Shown piece after piece: positions 46,237-55,973 of a stretch of DNA of 64,000 nt. This DNA is from Candidatus Ornithobacterium hominis. Its GTDB lineage: Bacteria; Bacteroidota; Bacteroidia; Flavobacteriales; Weeksellaceae. Under the pieces are notes generated by a model. That model did no database searches. It was not told the DNA's origin and saw only the letters and a program-made list of their open reading frames with translations. The stretch spans positions 372,001-436,000 of the forward strand of contig NZ_OX579588.1 in the NCBI RefSeq assembly GCF_951229915.1. The letters run 5' to 3'. The first letter of the stretch is position 1. Every line of letters starts with the position of its first letter. Position numbers and translations under genes: made by a program.

Positions 46237-47316
46237 TTAAACAAAAGGTGTTTTTACAATTTTTGCACCCACATTTTTATTTCTAATTTTCAGCCAAATT
46301 GTAGTTCCAGGGGCTGTAAATTCTTTTTTCACATAGCCTAAGCCAATGCCTTCATTTAAAATAGGAGACTGCGTTCCAGAAGTTACTTCACCGATTTTTT
46401 CTTCTTTTTCATTAAATATTTCATAGCCTTTCCTAGGGATTCCTCGCTCAGTCATTTTAAAGCCAATTAATTTCCTAGTAACCCCTTTATTTTTCTGTAG
46501 TTCAATGACTTCTTTCCCAGTGAAATTTGTATGGAGTTTTGTAACCCAGCCCAGTCCAGCCTCTAGAGGAGTAGTCTCTTCATTGATGTCATTACCATAT
46601 AGGCAATAGGCTTTCTCCAGACGTAAAGTATCTCTGGCAGCCAATCCACAAGGTAAAATATTGAAAGCTTCAGCCGAATCAAAAATTGCTTGCCAAACTT
46701 TTTCCGCATGTTCTGCTGGCAGATACAATTCAAAACCGCCCGAGCCCGTATAGCCTGTCGCAGAAATGATGACATCATCAATCCCAGCAAAGTTTCCTTG
46801 CTTAAATTGGTAAAACGGAATTTCATTTAATTCAACAGGCGTTAAATTTTGTAAAGCCTTTGTAGAATTCGGTCCTTGCACAGCAATCAGTGCCGTTTGC
46901 TCGCTGATGTTTTCTAACTGACAATCATCAAAGTTATTGTGTTTTGAAATCCAATCCCAATCCACATCTATTCGGCTGGCATTAACCACTAGCATAAAAT
47001 CATTTTGAGCTAGTTTATAGACGATTAAATCATCTATGATTCCACCCTTTTCATTTGTCAAGCAAGAATACTGTGCTTGCCCGACTTTTAATTTAGAAAC
47101 ATCATTAGAAATTAAATTTTGAATTAAGGCTTGGGAATCACTACCAGTAACTTTAAATTGCCCCATGTGGCTAACATCAAAAACGCCTACATTTTCGCGT
47201 ACAGCCATATGCTCTTCCTTTACGCCAAAATATTGAACAGGCATTTGGTAGCCAGCGAACTCCACCATTTTAGCACCCAAATTTTCATGAATTTGATTAA
47301 GCGGTGTTTTTTTCAT
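46237..47316 (-). CDS. gcvT: Glycine cleavage system T protein (aminomethyltransferase)
   Basis: A 359-residue tetrahydrofolate-dependent enzyme that releases ammonia and methylene-THF from the aminomethyl-lipoyl H protein. Marks: GVFDVSHMGQ, NDVSKL, GYTGSGGFELY and the C-terminal GEVTSGTQSP. The other gcv genes are not in the window. The start overlaps the idi stop by 4 bases (ATGA), indicating translational coupling. A degenerate dispersed-palindrome core (46847-46866) lies in it. Confidence 0.96.
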   Translation of the reverse strand: MKKTPLNQIHENLGAKMVEFAGYQMPVQYFGVKEEHMAVRENVGVFDVSHMGQFKVTGSDSQALIQNLISNDVSKLKVGQAQYSCLTNEKGGIIDDLIVYKLAQNDFMLVVNASRIDVDWDWISKHNNFDDCQLENISEQTALIAVQGPNSTKALQNLTPVELNEIPFYQFKQGNFAGIDDVIISATGYTGSGGFELYLPAEHAEKVWQAIFDSAEAFNILPCGLAARDTLRLEKAYCLYGNDINEETTPLEAGLGWVTKLHTNFTGKEVIELQKNKGVTRKLIGFKMTERGIPRKGYEIFNEKEEKIGEVTSGTQSPILNEGIGLGYVKKEFTAPGTTIWLKIRNKNVGAKIVKTPFV

Positions 47317-47828
47317 AATAAATTATTTTTGTACTCGGTTAAAATTATTTTGAACCATTCGGTATAAATTTCAGGATTTTTTTTAAGGCTTAAAAAAAGT
47401 TTATCCAAAGAAATCCATTGAATCTCAGAAACTTCTTTTGGGTTTAAATTAAAATCACCATCATATTCGCCTACAAAGACATGATCCAATTCATGCTCCC
47501 ATAAATTTTGCCCCACATCAGCTTTGTAGATAAAGTGGAAGCTTTCTTCTAAATCATTTAATTCAATGCCTAATTCCTCCTGTAGTCGCCGTAAGGCACC
47601 AGCCTTATAACTCTCATTATCAAATGGATGACTGCATACCGCATTAGTCCATAGCTCAGGGCTGTGATACTTTGTCTTTGCTCTTTTTTGCAGCAATGTT
47701 TCTCCTTTTTCATTAAACAAAAAAACGGAAAAAGCTCGGTGGAGTACAGCTTTTTCATGAGCTTCTAATTTTTCCATAAGCCCCAAACGCTCGTCTTTTT
47801 CGTTTACCAATACCACTTGATTCTTCAT
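47313..47828 (-). CDS. idi: Isopentenyl-diphosphate delta-isomerase, type I
   Basis: A 171-residue Nudix-fold isomerase that interconverts IPP and DMAPP in isoprenoid synthesis. Active-site cysteine in NAVCSHP, the Nudix helix RRLQEELGIEL and WEHELDHVF with the catalytic glutamate are present. A perfect palindrome copy (47376-47402) is in the 3' coding part and encodes FLSLKKNPE. Its position between birA and gcvT has no obvious functional link. Confidence 0.95.
   Translation of the reverse strand: MKNQVVLVNEKDERLGLMEKLEAHEKAVLHRAFSVFLFNEKGETLLQKRAKTKYHSPELWTNAVCSHPFDNESYKAGALRRLQEELGIELNDLEESFHFIYKADVGQNLWEHELDHVFVGEYDGDFNLNPKEVSEIQWISLDKLFLSLKKNPEIYTEWFKIILTEYKNNLL
47376..47402 (-). repeat. 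Dispersed palindrome inside idi
   Basis: TTTTTTTAAGGCTTAAAAAA (central G on plus), an intragenic copy near the C-terminus of Idi. Confidence 0.6.
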
Positions 47829-47845
47829 GATTCAAATTTAATAAT

Positions 47846-48583
47846 TTAATACATTAGAGAAATTTCTTTGATGTCAAAACTTTCAATTACCTCAGACTTT
47901 TCTCTCTTTACTAGCAAGCGGCCATGCTCATCAATTCCATAAATAATCCCAGAAAAGCAGACCCCATTTTGTTCAAATGTATTGATTTTCTGAAAACCTA
48001 ATAGCTGTTGATTATAAGATTGATATAAATTATTTTTGTTTTCTGGTTTAAGTTTTTTACGGTTTTCAAATAAAAAGTTTATCAAATTCATCTCAAAATT
48101 TTTTAAGCCTTTAGAAAATTCAGGGAATTCATTTTGAATGCTTGTTGCTTTTTTTAAGCCTTGAAAATTTTTTTGATAAACGTTTAGCCCAATTCCCACA
48201 ACTGCAAATTGAATTTTTTGCCCTTGAATTTGATTTTCAATTAAAATTCCGCCCGCTTTTTTTTGATGAATTATAATATCGTTGGGCCATTTGATTTTTG
48301 ACTCAATATGACAATCTGACAGGAATTTTTGTAAATAAATCGATACCCAAATGGAAATTAAATGCGCCTCGTGGCTGGGGAAATCATCAAAACGAAGAAG
48401 GAAACTGAACGTTAAATTTTCATTCGCAGATGATTCCCAAGTACTGCCGCGCTGCCCTTTGCCGCTGGTCTGATGCTCGGTAGATACAACGGTGAATTCT
48501 GGAAAATTGTTCTTTGCCAGTTGGTACAACTTTTGATTTGTAGACCCCAAAGTTTTATACCTGAGATAAGTAAAATTTTTCAT
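47846..48583 (-). CDS. birA: Biotin--[acetyl-CoA-carboxylase] ligase
   Basis: A 245-residue biotin protein ligase that attaches biotin to acetyl-CoA carboxylase and related enzymes. The ligase core has GKGQRGSTWES and KWPNDII. It has no N-terminal HTH domain, so it is not a BirA-type repressor. Two palindrome copies (48095-48120, 48148-48174) lie 27 bases apart in the gene and encode SKGLKNFE and FQGLKKAT. First gene of a four-gene minus-strand unit. Confidence 0.93.
   Translation of the reverse strand: MKNFTYLRYKTLGSTNQKLYQLAKNNFPEFTVVSTEHQTSGKGQRGSTWESSANENLTFSFLLRFDDFPSHEAHLISIWVSIYLQKFLSDCHIESKIKWPNDIIIHQKKAGGILIENQIQGQKIQFAVVGIGLNVYQKNFQGLKKATSIQNEFPEFSKGLKNFEMNLINFLFENRKKLKPENKNNLYQSYNQQLLGFQKINTFEQNGVCFSGIIYGIDEHGRLLVKREKSEVIESFDIKEISLMY
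48095..48174 (+). repeat. Two dispersed palindromes inside birA
   Basis: AATTTTTTAAGCCTTTAGAA (48095-48120) and TTTTTTTAAGCCTTGAAAAT (48148-48174): two copies in one short stretch of coding sequence, both with central C on the plus strand. Confidence 0.6.
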
Positions 48584-48630
48584 ATTGAAACTCTAAGGTA
48601 TACATATTTTATAATATATGATATAATTAC

Positions 48631-48638
48631 TACTTTTG
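48631..48638 (+). promoter_or_regulatory. Probable rsfS-ftsH -7 box
   Basis: TACTTTTG matches TAnnTTTG, 22 bases before the rsfS ATG. The -33 element is not clear. Confidence 0.5.
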
Positions 48639-48660
48639 TAGTTTAAACTAAATTTTTTGA

Positions 48661-49020
48661 ATGACAGAAAAAGAAAATCCACTACTTCATCAAATTATTG
48701 ACAGTATTCAAGATGTGAAAGGAGAGGACATCACCATTCTAGATTTGAGAGAGATAGACAATGCGATTTGTCAATATTTTGTGATTTGCAGCGGGAATTC
48801 AAATACGCAAGTTTCTGCTATTGCCAGCATGGTAGAGAAAAAAGTGAGAAATGAACTAAAAGAGCGACCTTTGCAGGTTGAAGGGAAGGATAATGCGCAG
48901 TGGGTTTTACTCGATTATGCTTCTATCGTCGTGCACGTTTTTCAAAAGCATATCAGAGAATATTATGATATCGAAAGTATGTGGGGTGATGCTAAAAAAA
49001 TTAACATTGAACTGAATTAA
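48661..49020 (+). CDS. rsfS: Ribosomal silencing factor RsfS
   Basis: A 119-residue DUF143/Iojap protein that binds uL14 and blocks subunit joining under starvation. Conserved DLREIDNAICQYFVICSGNS and EGKDNAQWVLLDYASIVVHVF. Its stop codon overlaps the ftsH start (TAATG), so the two are translationally coupled. Confidence 0.95.
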   Translation: MTEKENPLLHQIIDSIQDVKGEDITILDLREIDNAICQYFVICSGNSNTQVSAIASMVEKKVRNELKERPLQVEGKDNAQWVLLDYASIVVHVFQKHIREYYDIESMWGDAKKINIELN

Positions 49021-51011
49021 TGGACAAAAAAGAAGATAATAACAATAGAAAGAAAGTTAGTTTTAATTTAAATTGGCTTTACACCCTCTTGGCTCTATTT
49101 TTAGCGGGATGGTTTTTTTTCATGAGCGGAGGTTTGAATAATGGAGCAAAACAAATCAAGGAAGCTCAGTTTTTTGAATACGTTCGCGATGGGTATGTAC
49201 AAAAATTTACATTAAACAAAGATGAAGAAAAAGTCTTGGTTTATTTAACTTCAGAGGCATTAGAAAAACCTGAATTTAAAGGATTAAAGCAAACACCAGG
49301 TTTTCTAGGTGAGTCACCCAATATGCACTTTACCGTGGGAGATAGAACTTTATTTTTACAAAAATTTGATCAACTCCCCGAGGAAACTAAAGCAGAAGTT
49401 TCAATGAGTATAGAGGAGAATAATCCTTGGGTCAATGTGATTCTACAAATATTGATTTGGATACTTTTGATAGGACTTCTATGGACATTTATTTTCAGAA
49501 GAATGGGCGCTGGGGGAGGAGGTCCTGGTGGGCAAATATTTAATATCGGTAAATCAAAAGCAAAACTCTATGACCAGAATGAGAAGGTAAAAGTTTCCTT
49601 TAAAGATGTAGCTGGTTTAGAAGGAGCAAAAGAAGAGGTAGAGGAAATTGTTGAGTTTCTGAAAAATCCAGAAAAATTTACTCGCCTAGGAGGTAAAATC
49701 CCAAAAGGTGCATTGCTGATTGGTTCTCCAGGAACAGGTAAAACACTGTTGGCTAAAGCTGTAGCAGGTGAAGCTGAAGTTCCGTTTTTCTCGCTATCGG
49801 GGTCAGATTTTGTAGAAATGTTTGTAGGTGTAGGAGCCTCACGCGTACGTGATTTGTTCAAAAAAGCAAAAGAAAAATCACCTTCCATTATTTTCATTGA
49901 TGAGATTGATGCCATCGGTAGAGCTCGAGGTAAAAATGCAATGATGAATAGTAACGATGAACGTGAAAACACACTGAATCAATTGCTTACAGAAATGGAT
50001 GGTTTTGGAACAAACACCAATGTCATTGTATTGGCTGCAACCAATCGTGCTGATATTCTAGACAAAGCTTTGATGAGAGCTGGGCGATTTGACCGAAGGA
50101 TTTATGTCGATTTACCAGAATTACATGAGCGAAAACAAATCTTTAAAGTTCATACAAAAAATTTGAAAATCAAAGAAGAATTAGATTTAGAATTTTTAGC
50201 AAAACAAACGCCAGGCTTTAGTGGAGCAGATATTGCTAATATTTGTAATGAAGCAGCTTTGATTGCCGCAAGAAAAAATAAAGAATATATTGACCGTCAA
50301 GATTTCTTAGATGCTGTAGACCGCATCATCGGTGGTTTAGAAAAAAGAGGGAAAATCATCAAATCGAGTGAGAAGAAAAGAATCGCCTACCACGAGGCGG
50401 GTCATGCCACTGTCAGCTGGTTGCTAGAGCATGCCTCTCCGCTTGTAAAGGTAACGATAGTTCCACGCGGTAGAAGCTTAGGGGCTGCTTGGTATTTGCC
50501 AGAAGAAAGACAAATTACGACAGAGGAGCAATTACTCGACGAGATGAGTGCTCTTTTGGGCGGTAGAGCAGCAGAGGAAGTTATGTTTGGAAATTACTCT
50601 ACTGGAGCTCAAAATGATTTAGAGCGAGCCTTTAAGCAAAGTATGGCGATGGTAACGATTTATGGATTAAGTGATAAAATTGGTCACGTTTCTTATTATG
50701 ATAGTTCGGGGCAATCAGATTATTCGTTCAACAAGCCTTACTCTGAGCAGACCGCAGAAAAAATTGATGATGAGATTAAGCGAATTATTGATGAGCAGTA
50801 CCAGCGTTGTATTAAACTTCTAAGTGATAACAAAGATAAATTAACGCAATTAGCCGAAATTTTATTGGAAAAAGAAGTCATATTCAGAGATGATTTAGAG
50901 AAAATTTTCGGGAAGAGAGAATTCTCTAATGCACAAGACCCATTTAAAGAAACGAAAAGCGAAAAAGTCATCTATGAAGAAGTAGCTCAAGAAAAAAAAG
51001 AGGAGGAGTAA
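49020..51011 (+). CDS. ftsH: ATP-dependent zinc metalloprotease FtsH
   Basis: A 663-residue membrane-anchored AAA+ protease for membrane-protein quality control. Two helices (about 18-36 and 138-159) flank a periplasmic domain. The ATPase domain has Walker A GSPGTGKT (235-242), with Ser where most FtsH have Pro, and Walker [12 protein letters not shown]. The second region of homology ([17 protein letters not shown]) follows. The zinc site is HEAGH (458-462). All catalytic residues are kept. A strong terminator follows. Confidence 0.98.
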   Translation: MDKKEDNNNRKKVSFNLNWLYTLLALFLAGWFFFMSGGLNNGAKQIKEAQFFEYVRDGYVQKFTLNKDEEKVLVYLTSEALEKPEFKGLKQTPGFLGESPNMHFTVGDRTLFLQKFDQLPEETKAEVSMSIEENNPWVNVILQILIWILLIGLLWTFIFRRMGAGGGGPGGQIFNIGKSKAKLYDQNEKVKVSFKDVAGLEGAKEEVEEIVEFLKNPEKFTRLGGKIPKGALLIGSPGTGKTLLAKAVAGEAEVPFFSLSGSDFVEMFVGVGASRVRDLFKKAKEKSPSIIFIDEIDAIGRARGKNAMMNSNDERENTLNQLLTEMDGFGTNTNVIVLAATNRADILDKALMRAGRFDRRIYVDLPELHERKQIFKVHTKNLKIKEELDLEFLAKQTPGFSGADIANICNEAALIAARKNKEYIDRQDFLDAVDRIIGGLEKRGKIIKSSEKKRIAYHEAGHATVSWLLEHASPLVKVTIVPRGRSLGAAWYLPEERQITTEEQLLDEMSALLGGRAAEEVMFGNYSTGAQNDLERAFKQSMAMVTIYGLSDKIGHVSYYDSSGQSDYSFNKPYSEQTAEKIDDEIKRIIDEQYQRCIKLLSDNKDKLTQLAEILLEKEVIFRDDLEKIFGKREFSNAQDPFKETKSEKVIYEEVAQEKKEEE

Positions 51012-51078
51012 ATATTAATCATCTTTCGTTTTGTTAAAAAATGACAGAATTAATAATTTTAAAAATAGCTTAATTTAA

Positions 51079-51115
51079 TTGATGATGAAAAACCAAGATT
51101 TCATCATCAATTTTT
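51079..51115 (+). terminator. Terminator of rsfS-ftsH
   Basis: TTGATGATGAAA (51079-51090) pairs perfectly with TTTCATCATCAA (51099-51110) around AACCAAGA, followed by T5. The rest of the 261-base ftsH-cutC spacer holds no convincing gene. Confidence 0.88.
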
Positions 51116-51272
51116 ATAAGAATTCACAGGAATAATCATAAAAATAAAAACTATGATTTCCCATTCCTTTAAATCCTTCAGCCCATCAATTTTTTGTAGA
51201 TTTTTTATTTCTCTTTTTGCAAGAGCTCTCATTCAATTATGTTTCTAAAATTCTAGATAAACCTTAGAAAAT

Positions 51273-51938
51273 TTACTTCAGAATTTTTTTAAGCCTTGAA
51301 ATTTCTGTGGTAGAAATTTGGCCGTTTTCTACAATTGCTGAAGAATGAAACCAATTACAACCTGATTCGTTTACGATTTTAGCCAAATTGCTACTTCTAA
51401 TTCCTCCACCAGGCATAATGTTGATTTGCTTGCCATATTTTTCTTGGGCCAATTGAATGTTTTTTAATCCTTTCTCGGCGGCGCTCGCTCCACCAGAAGT
51501 CAGCACTGTACGGAATCCCAATTCAATGATTTTTTCTAAGCCTTCAAAAAAAATTGGAGTTTGATCAATCGCACGATGGAAAGAGCAGGGGAGGTTACTA
51601 GCCATGTCTAGTAGTATTTTACAATTTTCTTCATCAATATGGCCGTTGGTATCAAGCAAACCAAATACAAAGCCATCTGCCCCAGCATTTCTAAATTGCT
51701 CAATGCTGTTTCTCATTCTTAGAACTTCCGCTTTAGAATAAACAAAGTTTCCGCCCCGCGGCCGAATCATCACAAAAATGGGTATCGATGCATTTTTTTT
51801 CAAGCCTTTAAAAATTTCTAAATTGGGAGTCGTTCCGCCTAAGGGTAAATCATCACAAAACTCAATGCGATCGGCTTCAGATTTCAGCGCAATTTGCGTA
51901 GCGATTTCAGTAAAACAAGCAATTTCTAAGTGTTTCAT
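51273..51938 (-). CDS. cutC: CutC family protein
   Basis: A 221-residue TIM-barrel protein of the CutC family (named for copper homeostasis; the real role is unsettled). Marks: EIACFTEIATQIALKSEADRIEFCDDL...GGTTP, MIRPRGGNF, FHRAIDQT and the TSGGASAAEKG and IMPGGGIR loops. Three palindrome copies (51282-51306, 51529-51555, 51793-51819) lie in it and encode ISRLKKIL, FEGLEKII and IFKGLKKN. The first sits at its C-terminus. Confidence 0.92.
   Translation of the reverse strand: MKHLEIACFTEIATQIALKSEADRIEFCDDLPLGGTTPNLEIFKGLKKNASIPIFVMIRPRGGNFVYSKAEVLRMRNSIEQFRNAGADGFVFGLLDTNGHIDEENCKILLDMASNLPCSFHRAIDQTPIFFEGLEKIIELGFRTVLTSGGASAAEKGLKNIQLAQEKYGKQINIMPGGGIRSSNLAKIVNESGCNWFHSSAIVENGQISTTEISRLKKILK
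51282..51306 (+). repeat. Dispersed palindrome at the cutC 3' end
   Basis: ATTTTTTTAAGCCTTGAAAT: one of three copies within cutC, the densest gene in the window together with the beta-helix lipoprotein gene. Confidence 0.55.
51529..51555 (+). repeat. Dispersed palindrome inside cutC
   Basis: TTTTTTCTAAGCCTTCAAAA, encoding FEGLEKII on the minus strand. Confidence 0.55.
51793..51819 (+). repeat. Dispersed palindrome inside cutC
   Basis: TTTTTTCAAGCCTTTAAAAA, encoding IFKGLKKN on the minus strand. Confidence 0.55.
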
Positions 51939-52145
51939 GGTGTATTAAATTAAGCTAAGCATAAATTTACTAACGAATATGGCGATTTTTATTATCATAA
52001 CCAAAATGTTGATAAACTCATTGCTAGTTTTATTGCTTATCATTTCCTGTTTAAAAAAATAAGTTTGAGTATTCAAACTTGCTATAATGAAAATAAATAA
52101 GGCTTCTTGCCGCTGCTTAAGCATATTAACCAATTACAAAAAAAA

Positions 52146-52184
52146 GCAAGGCTTTCAAAAATTTTTGAAAGCCTTACTTTTTTT
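52146..52184. terminator. Bidirectional terminator downstream of the SusCD locus
   Basis: AAGGCTTTCAAAAA and TTTTTGAAAGCCTT form a perfect 28-bp palindrome (52148-52175), with A-rich left and T-rich right flanks. It ends the minus-strand SusCD operon. It contains a GGCTTT core but is longer than the dispersed palindrome and built differently. Confidence 0.8.
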
Positions 52185-52199
52185 GACTAAGATTTCTAG

Positions 52200-53462
52200 T
52201 TAGGAGTTTCTTCTATTGAGAACAAACCAAAAACTTGGATTATCAACACTAATGAGCTTCACTTGTGTTGGGTTTTTAGCATCGTTTAGCTCAAGTTTAT
52301 AAGGAGTATTTTTTGTAAAAATATCCTTCAGTGGGTTTAAATGACGATAGAATCTCCAGTTAGTACTTTCTCCTGCTTCTTTTATCTCTAAGTATTCTTT
52401 ACCTAAACTACTTCCACTAAAGTTTAATGAAAATGCAGCAAGATAAAATTTAGTTCCTTTTCCAGTTATAAGTTGAATGCCGACTTCTTTTCCTCGTTTT
52501 CCAAAGAAGATTTTAGATAGAAGTGTTTCGTCTTCCTTTTTCATATTTTCTTCAAAAACACTTTGGAAGGTTTGCTGGATGATATCTGCTCGCTGCTCTG
52601 GGATTGAAATGTCTAATTCCCATCCCGTTGAGCTTAAATCAATTGCTGGAACGAAGATTTTGAGTACAAGATCTCCATTATCGGGAAGCATTTGTGTTTT
52701 TTCCTCGTTGAAGGTAAAATTTTGATATTTTTTCCCAAAAATTTCAACGGGTTCATAGAGTGAGATTCCTCTATCGGTATAAATGAATGCTTCTGCTATC
52801 AATTTATTTTCACCATTTTCTTGGAATGAAAAGTGAATTCTGCGTTCATTGATGTTTACAGATATATTGTTGCCTCCAAGTTCACCTATAATTTTTGCTA
52901 TGGGGAGGAGATTTCGGTTAGCAGTTACTTTGTTATTATAATCTGCCCAAGATTCTTTTAATTTGATAAAGCGCATTTTATTGCGTGTTTTTCTACCCAT
53001 GATGTTAATGGTATCATTTGTAGAAGAGTCTAATAAATTATACTCAAATTCTCCCCCAAATGCTTGATAACTATCAGCAGTAGGGGTTGCAAAAAAGTGT
53101 GCATAGTTATTGTAAGTGTCTAAGGATAAATAAACTCCACTAGACTGCTTGATGGCGTAAGTCGACGTTACGATATTTGTTGTAACGTCTAGAAACTCAT
53201 AAGAGGTCTTTAGTGTATTATTATCTTCAAAATTGAAATAGAAATTATGCCCACCATGCTGTTGGTCGCTAGAAGGGAAGCTCTGAAGAACCCAACCGTG
53301 CTCAGAATTTTTTAAGATCTCATTAAATCTATTTTTTTGTTCTAAGAACCTTTCTGTAGGATTCTTATCAAAAGTAGGTGTAAAATCTTCGGTACAGGAA
53401 CTTGACAGGAAGCCAACAATTGCTATAAGTAAGTATTTTATATTTTTCATCTTTTTAAGCAT
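52200..53462 (-). CDS. DUF4302 domain lipoprotein
   Basis: A 420-residue lipoprotein with lipobox SSSC (Cys23, or Cys19 if translation starts at Met5). Conserved DUF4302 features follow: NEILKNSEHGWVLQSFPSSDQQHGGHNFYF, then alternating beta strands. DUF4302 genes recur in Bacteroidota SusCD loci with a zinc metallohydrolase lipoprotein. Function is unknown; a surface substrate-binding role is plausible. Its start overlaps the upstream gene by 8 bases. Last gene of the operon. Confidence 0.85.
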   Translation of the reverse strand: MLKKMKNIKYLLIAIVGFLSSSCTEDFTPTFDKNPTERFLEQKNRFNEILKNSEHGWVLQSFPSSDQQHGGHNFYFNFEDNNTLKTSYEFLDVTTNIVTSTYAIKQSSGVYLSLDTYNNYAHFFATPTADSYQAFGGEFEYNLLDSSTNDTINIMGRKTRNKMRFIKLKESWADYNNKVTANRNLLPIAKIIGELGGNNISVNINERRIHFSFQENGENKLIAEAFIYTDRGISLYEPVEIFGKKYQNFTFNEEKTQMLPDNGDLVLKIFVPAIDLSSTGWELDISIPEQRADIIQQTFQSVFEENMKKEDETLLSKIFFGKRGKEVGIQLITGKGTKFYLAAFSLNFSGSSLGKEYLEIKEAGESTNWRFYRHLNPLKDIFTKNTPYKLELNDAKNPTQVKLISVDNPSFWFVLNRRNS

Positions 53463-54366
53463 TAGTTTTGTTAAGATCTATTTCGTTTAATTTAGCAGCT
53501 CTTCTCAGTACTTCATCTCTTAATTTATTAATATCAATAGACCATTTTTCTTCCATATAGGTGGAAATGATATTCATTTTTTGATTGATTTTGGTAGCTC
53601 CTTCTTTTCCAGCTGCATTTAATTTTTCTTCCCATTTTTCTGGTGAAGTAGTAATGTAATGAGCTATTAATTCTACAAAATCTTCATTTCTTTCTTTGGA
53701 TGAATAATCGCTAATGAATCCTTTTTTCAGAGATTCTCCGTCTTCCCATGCTTTGTTCCACTCTCCACCTACATAGTCAGTTTCACTAATTTGTTGAAAA
53801 GCAGGTGTGTAATCTACTGTTTGGTGTAAAATGTGTGAAAATTCGTGAAAAATAGTTCTAAAATAGAACTCAAATAACCTTTGAATGATTGGCTGCAGCT
53901 CTTCTTCTGTTTTACCTTGAATGTCATTTAATTTATTAACATCATATAAGGTGATTTTAACGCCACCTTCTGCTGTACCGAGTACCATTGTTCCGTTGTT
54001 TCTGTAAGCAGCAGAACCGACGAGCATGATGGTTTTTGGGAAATATTTTTTCAGAAAATCATCAGGGGCTACAGATTCGTAAGCATCTAAAGCTAAGTAT
54101 TTTACAATATTAGCCATTTGCACTGATTTAGAGAGACGAGCTGGTACAAGGGCGTAGTTTGTGTCAGATTCTTTATCATCCCACTTGTAGATGAATTTAA
54201 TATTGTATTTATCTGTAAAGATGGTTTTAAGATATTCATCAAATTCGGTTTGTTGCCTATCGTCAACAGTGATGACATCAACGTTTTTATCTACGTTATC
54301 TTCTTGGCAGCCACCTAATAAAAGGAAAGCACCCAAAAGCATACTTGTAATTTTTATATTTTTCAT
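53455..54366 (-). CDS. Substrate import-associated zinc metallohydrolase lipoprotein
   Basis: A 303-residue lipoprotein (lipobox LGGC, Cys20) with a gluzincin-type HEFSH motif at 174-178 and a downstream conserved NEDFVELIAHY that probably supplies the third zinc ligand. This family of HExxH lipoproteins occurs beside TonB-linked SusC-type receptors and SusD partners. A peptidase activity on the imported substrate is inferred. It lies between susD and the DUF4302 gene and overlaps the latter. Confidence 0.87.
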   Translation of the reverse strand: MKNIKITSMLLGAFLLLGGCQEDNVDKNVDVITVDDRQQTEFDEYLKTIFTDKYNIKFIYKWDDKESDTNYALVPARLSKSVQMANIVKYLALDAYESVAPDDFLKKYFPKTIMLVGSAAYRNNGTMVLGTAEGGVKITLYDVNKLNDIQGKTEEELQPIIQRLFEFYFRTIFHEFSHILHQTVDYTPAFQQISETDYVGGEWNKAWEDGESLKKGFISDYSSKERNEDFVELIAHYITTSPEKWEEKLNAAGKEGATKINQKMNIISTYMEEKWSIDINKLRDEVLRRAAKLNEIDLNKTNA

Positions 54367-54395
54367 GATTAATATTTTTTTTATAGTTATGATAA

Positions 54396-55961
54396 TTATC
54401 TAGGATTTGCTTCTAAACCTGCAGAAATTACATCAGCGGGTAATTGTAATGCTCTTCTTGGGTCATTGGGCTTTAGTGATTCTGCTATGTGAGGTATACT
54501 TGATGCATTATACTGAATTCTAAAAACTTCTATCCCATAGCGTTTTAAATCAAACCATCTTAGACCTTCATGAATGGTTAAAATTCTTCTACAGTGTAGC
54601 AAGTAATGGATTAGATTTTCCTGAGTTCCTGCACTTACTGTAAACGCTGGGTTTAGTTTATTCTTCACGCTTAGTGTTTCACTGCTAGCATAAGGAATAT
54701 TGTTATAGAACTGGTTATTTTCTTCGATGCTCACTTGCGTATTTACTTTATAGAAATTAGATGTCCATAAATGAATGTCTTTTAGTCCTTCATCAAACTT
54801 TCCTTGCAGAATTTTAGCTTCGGCTCTCACCAAAAGTGTTTCCTCTGCATGTAAAGGAGTTAAAACACTTCGATTATATCCAGTTCCAGTGACAGGATCT
54901 GTATATTCAAATAGATAAGGCATTTTATGTAATAAAACTTTATCTAAATTAGTGGCAGGGTAAACGCTTGGGCGAACGTGAAAACTTGAACTCTCAACAC
55001 CATTTGGTGCCCAAGGCATAGGTGCATTGAAGGTAAGTTTATCATTCACAAACTGGGTGTGGCTAAATCTCCCCCCAGTGTAGTAAGCTCCAAAGATTAA
55101 GCCAATGTTTGAAGTAGAAGTTTGAAGCAAATAGTTTGAATTGTCCTCAAAGTAAGCTTTAGAAAGAACCTTAGCACTTTTAGGGAGCAAGCTCATTTTC
55201 TCCCAGTTTCTTAGCTTTGGGGTGTTGCCTAATGCTAGGTCAGCATATTTTTCTGCTTTGTCCCATTTTTCATAGAAAAGATAAAACCTTGCAGCAAATG
55301 CGTAAGCGGCACTTTTTGTAAAGTGGAATTTACTTACTTTGTAAATTTCATCATTAATTAAAGGAAGTCCGGCTTCTAAATCTCGTTCAATTTTTTCATA
55401 GATAGAAGCAACACTTTCTCTTTTATAGGTAGGGTTAAGTGTTTTCTCAGGCTTTTCCATATAAACCACGCCTAGGTCGCTACCACTATTTGCTGGGTTA
55501 TAATTTTTTGAAAAAACATTGACCAAGAGAAAATGTAAGTAAGCTCTTGCGACCAAAGCTTCTCCTTTCTCTGCAGATAAATCTTCCTTGCCATGGTATT
55601 CTTCTATCGAATGAAGAGCTTGGTTGGCATTTGCAATGGATAAATAACATTCTTCCCAAAAATTCTTTAGGTCATCGTTACTGGTTTCTGTAATGTCTTT
55701 CCAATAAGAGATTTGCTCAAGAATCCGCTGAGTATTGGGGTTTGAAATTCCATAATCAGCAATGTTGTCAGATGAAATTTCAGTTACTAGAGCGTAGCTG
55801 TTTTTGGATAAATAAGCAGAGTTTAGTAACTTCTGAATCTTAACTTTAGAATCAATTTGAGTTCTATTGTCGGGGAGCTCATCTAAATAATCATTACACG
55901 AGGCAAAAGTTAATAAAGATAAAGCAGCTATGATTTTTGTTTTAAATATATATTTTTTCAT
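54396..55961 (-). CDS. RagB/SusD family nutrient-uptake lipoprotein
   Basis: A 521-residue surface lipoprotein (lipobox FASC, Cys22) with the SusD layout: NDYLDELPDNRTQID at the start, TPR-like helices (EALVARAYLHFLLVNVFSKNY) and the C-terminal RRILTIHEGLRWFDLKRYG motif. SusD proteins form the lid over the SusC barrel and bind the substrate. It is 12 bases after the SusC gene. The substrate is unknown. Confidence 0.96.
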   Translation of the reverse strand: MKKYIFKTKIIAALSLLTFASCNDYLDELPDNRTQIDSKVKIQKLLNSAYLSKNSYALVTEISSDNIADYGISNPNTQRILEQISYWKDITETSNDDLKNFWEECYLSIANANQALHSIEEYHGKEDLSAEKGEALVARAYLHFLLVNVFSKNYNPANSGSDLGVVYMEKPEKTLNPTYKRESVASIYEKIERDLEAGLPLINDEIYKVSKFHFTKSAAYAFAARFYLFYEKWDKAEKYADLALGNTPKLRNWEKMSLLPKSAKVLSKAYFEDNSNYLLQTSTSNIGLIFGAYYTGGRFSHTQFVNDKLTFNAPMPWAPNGVESSSFHVRPSVYPATNLDKVLLHKMPYLFEYTDPVTGTGYNRSVLTPLHAEETLLVRAEAKILQGKFDEGLKDIHLWTSNFYKVNTQVSIEENNQFYNNIPYASSETLSVKNKLNPAFTVSAGTQENLIHYLLHCRRILTIHEGLRWFDLKRYGIEVFRIQYNASSIPHIAESLKPNDPRRALQLPADVISAGLEANPR

Positions 55962-55973
55962 TTTTCTAAATTT

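Noticed and set aside
51107..51232. A 41-codon minus-strand frame in the ftsH-cutC spacer (MRALAKREIKNLQKID...)
   Set aside because: It overlaps the ftsH terminator, has no promoter match and is a size common by chance in AT-rich DNA.
51945..52133. A 62-codon minus-strand frame before cutC
   Set aside because: Low-complexity hydrophobic sequence without start signals; not convincing.
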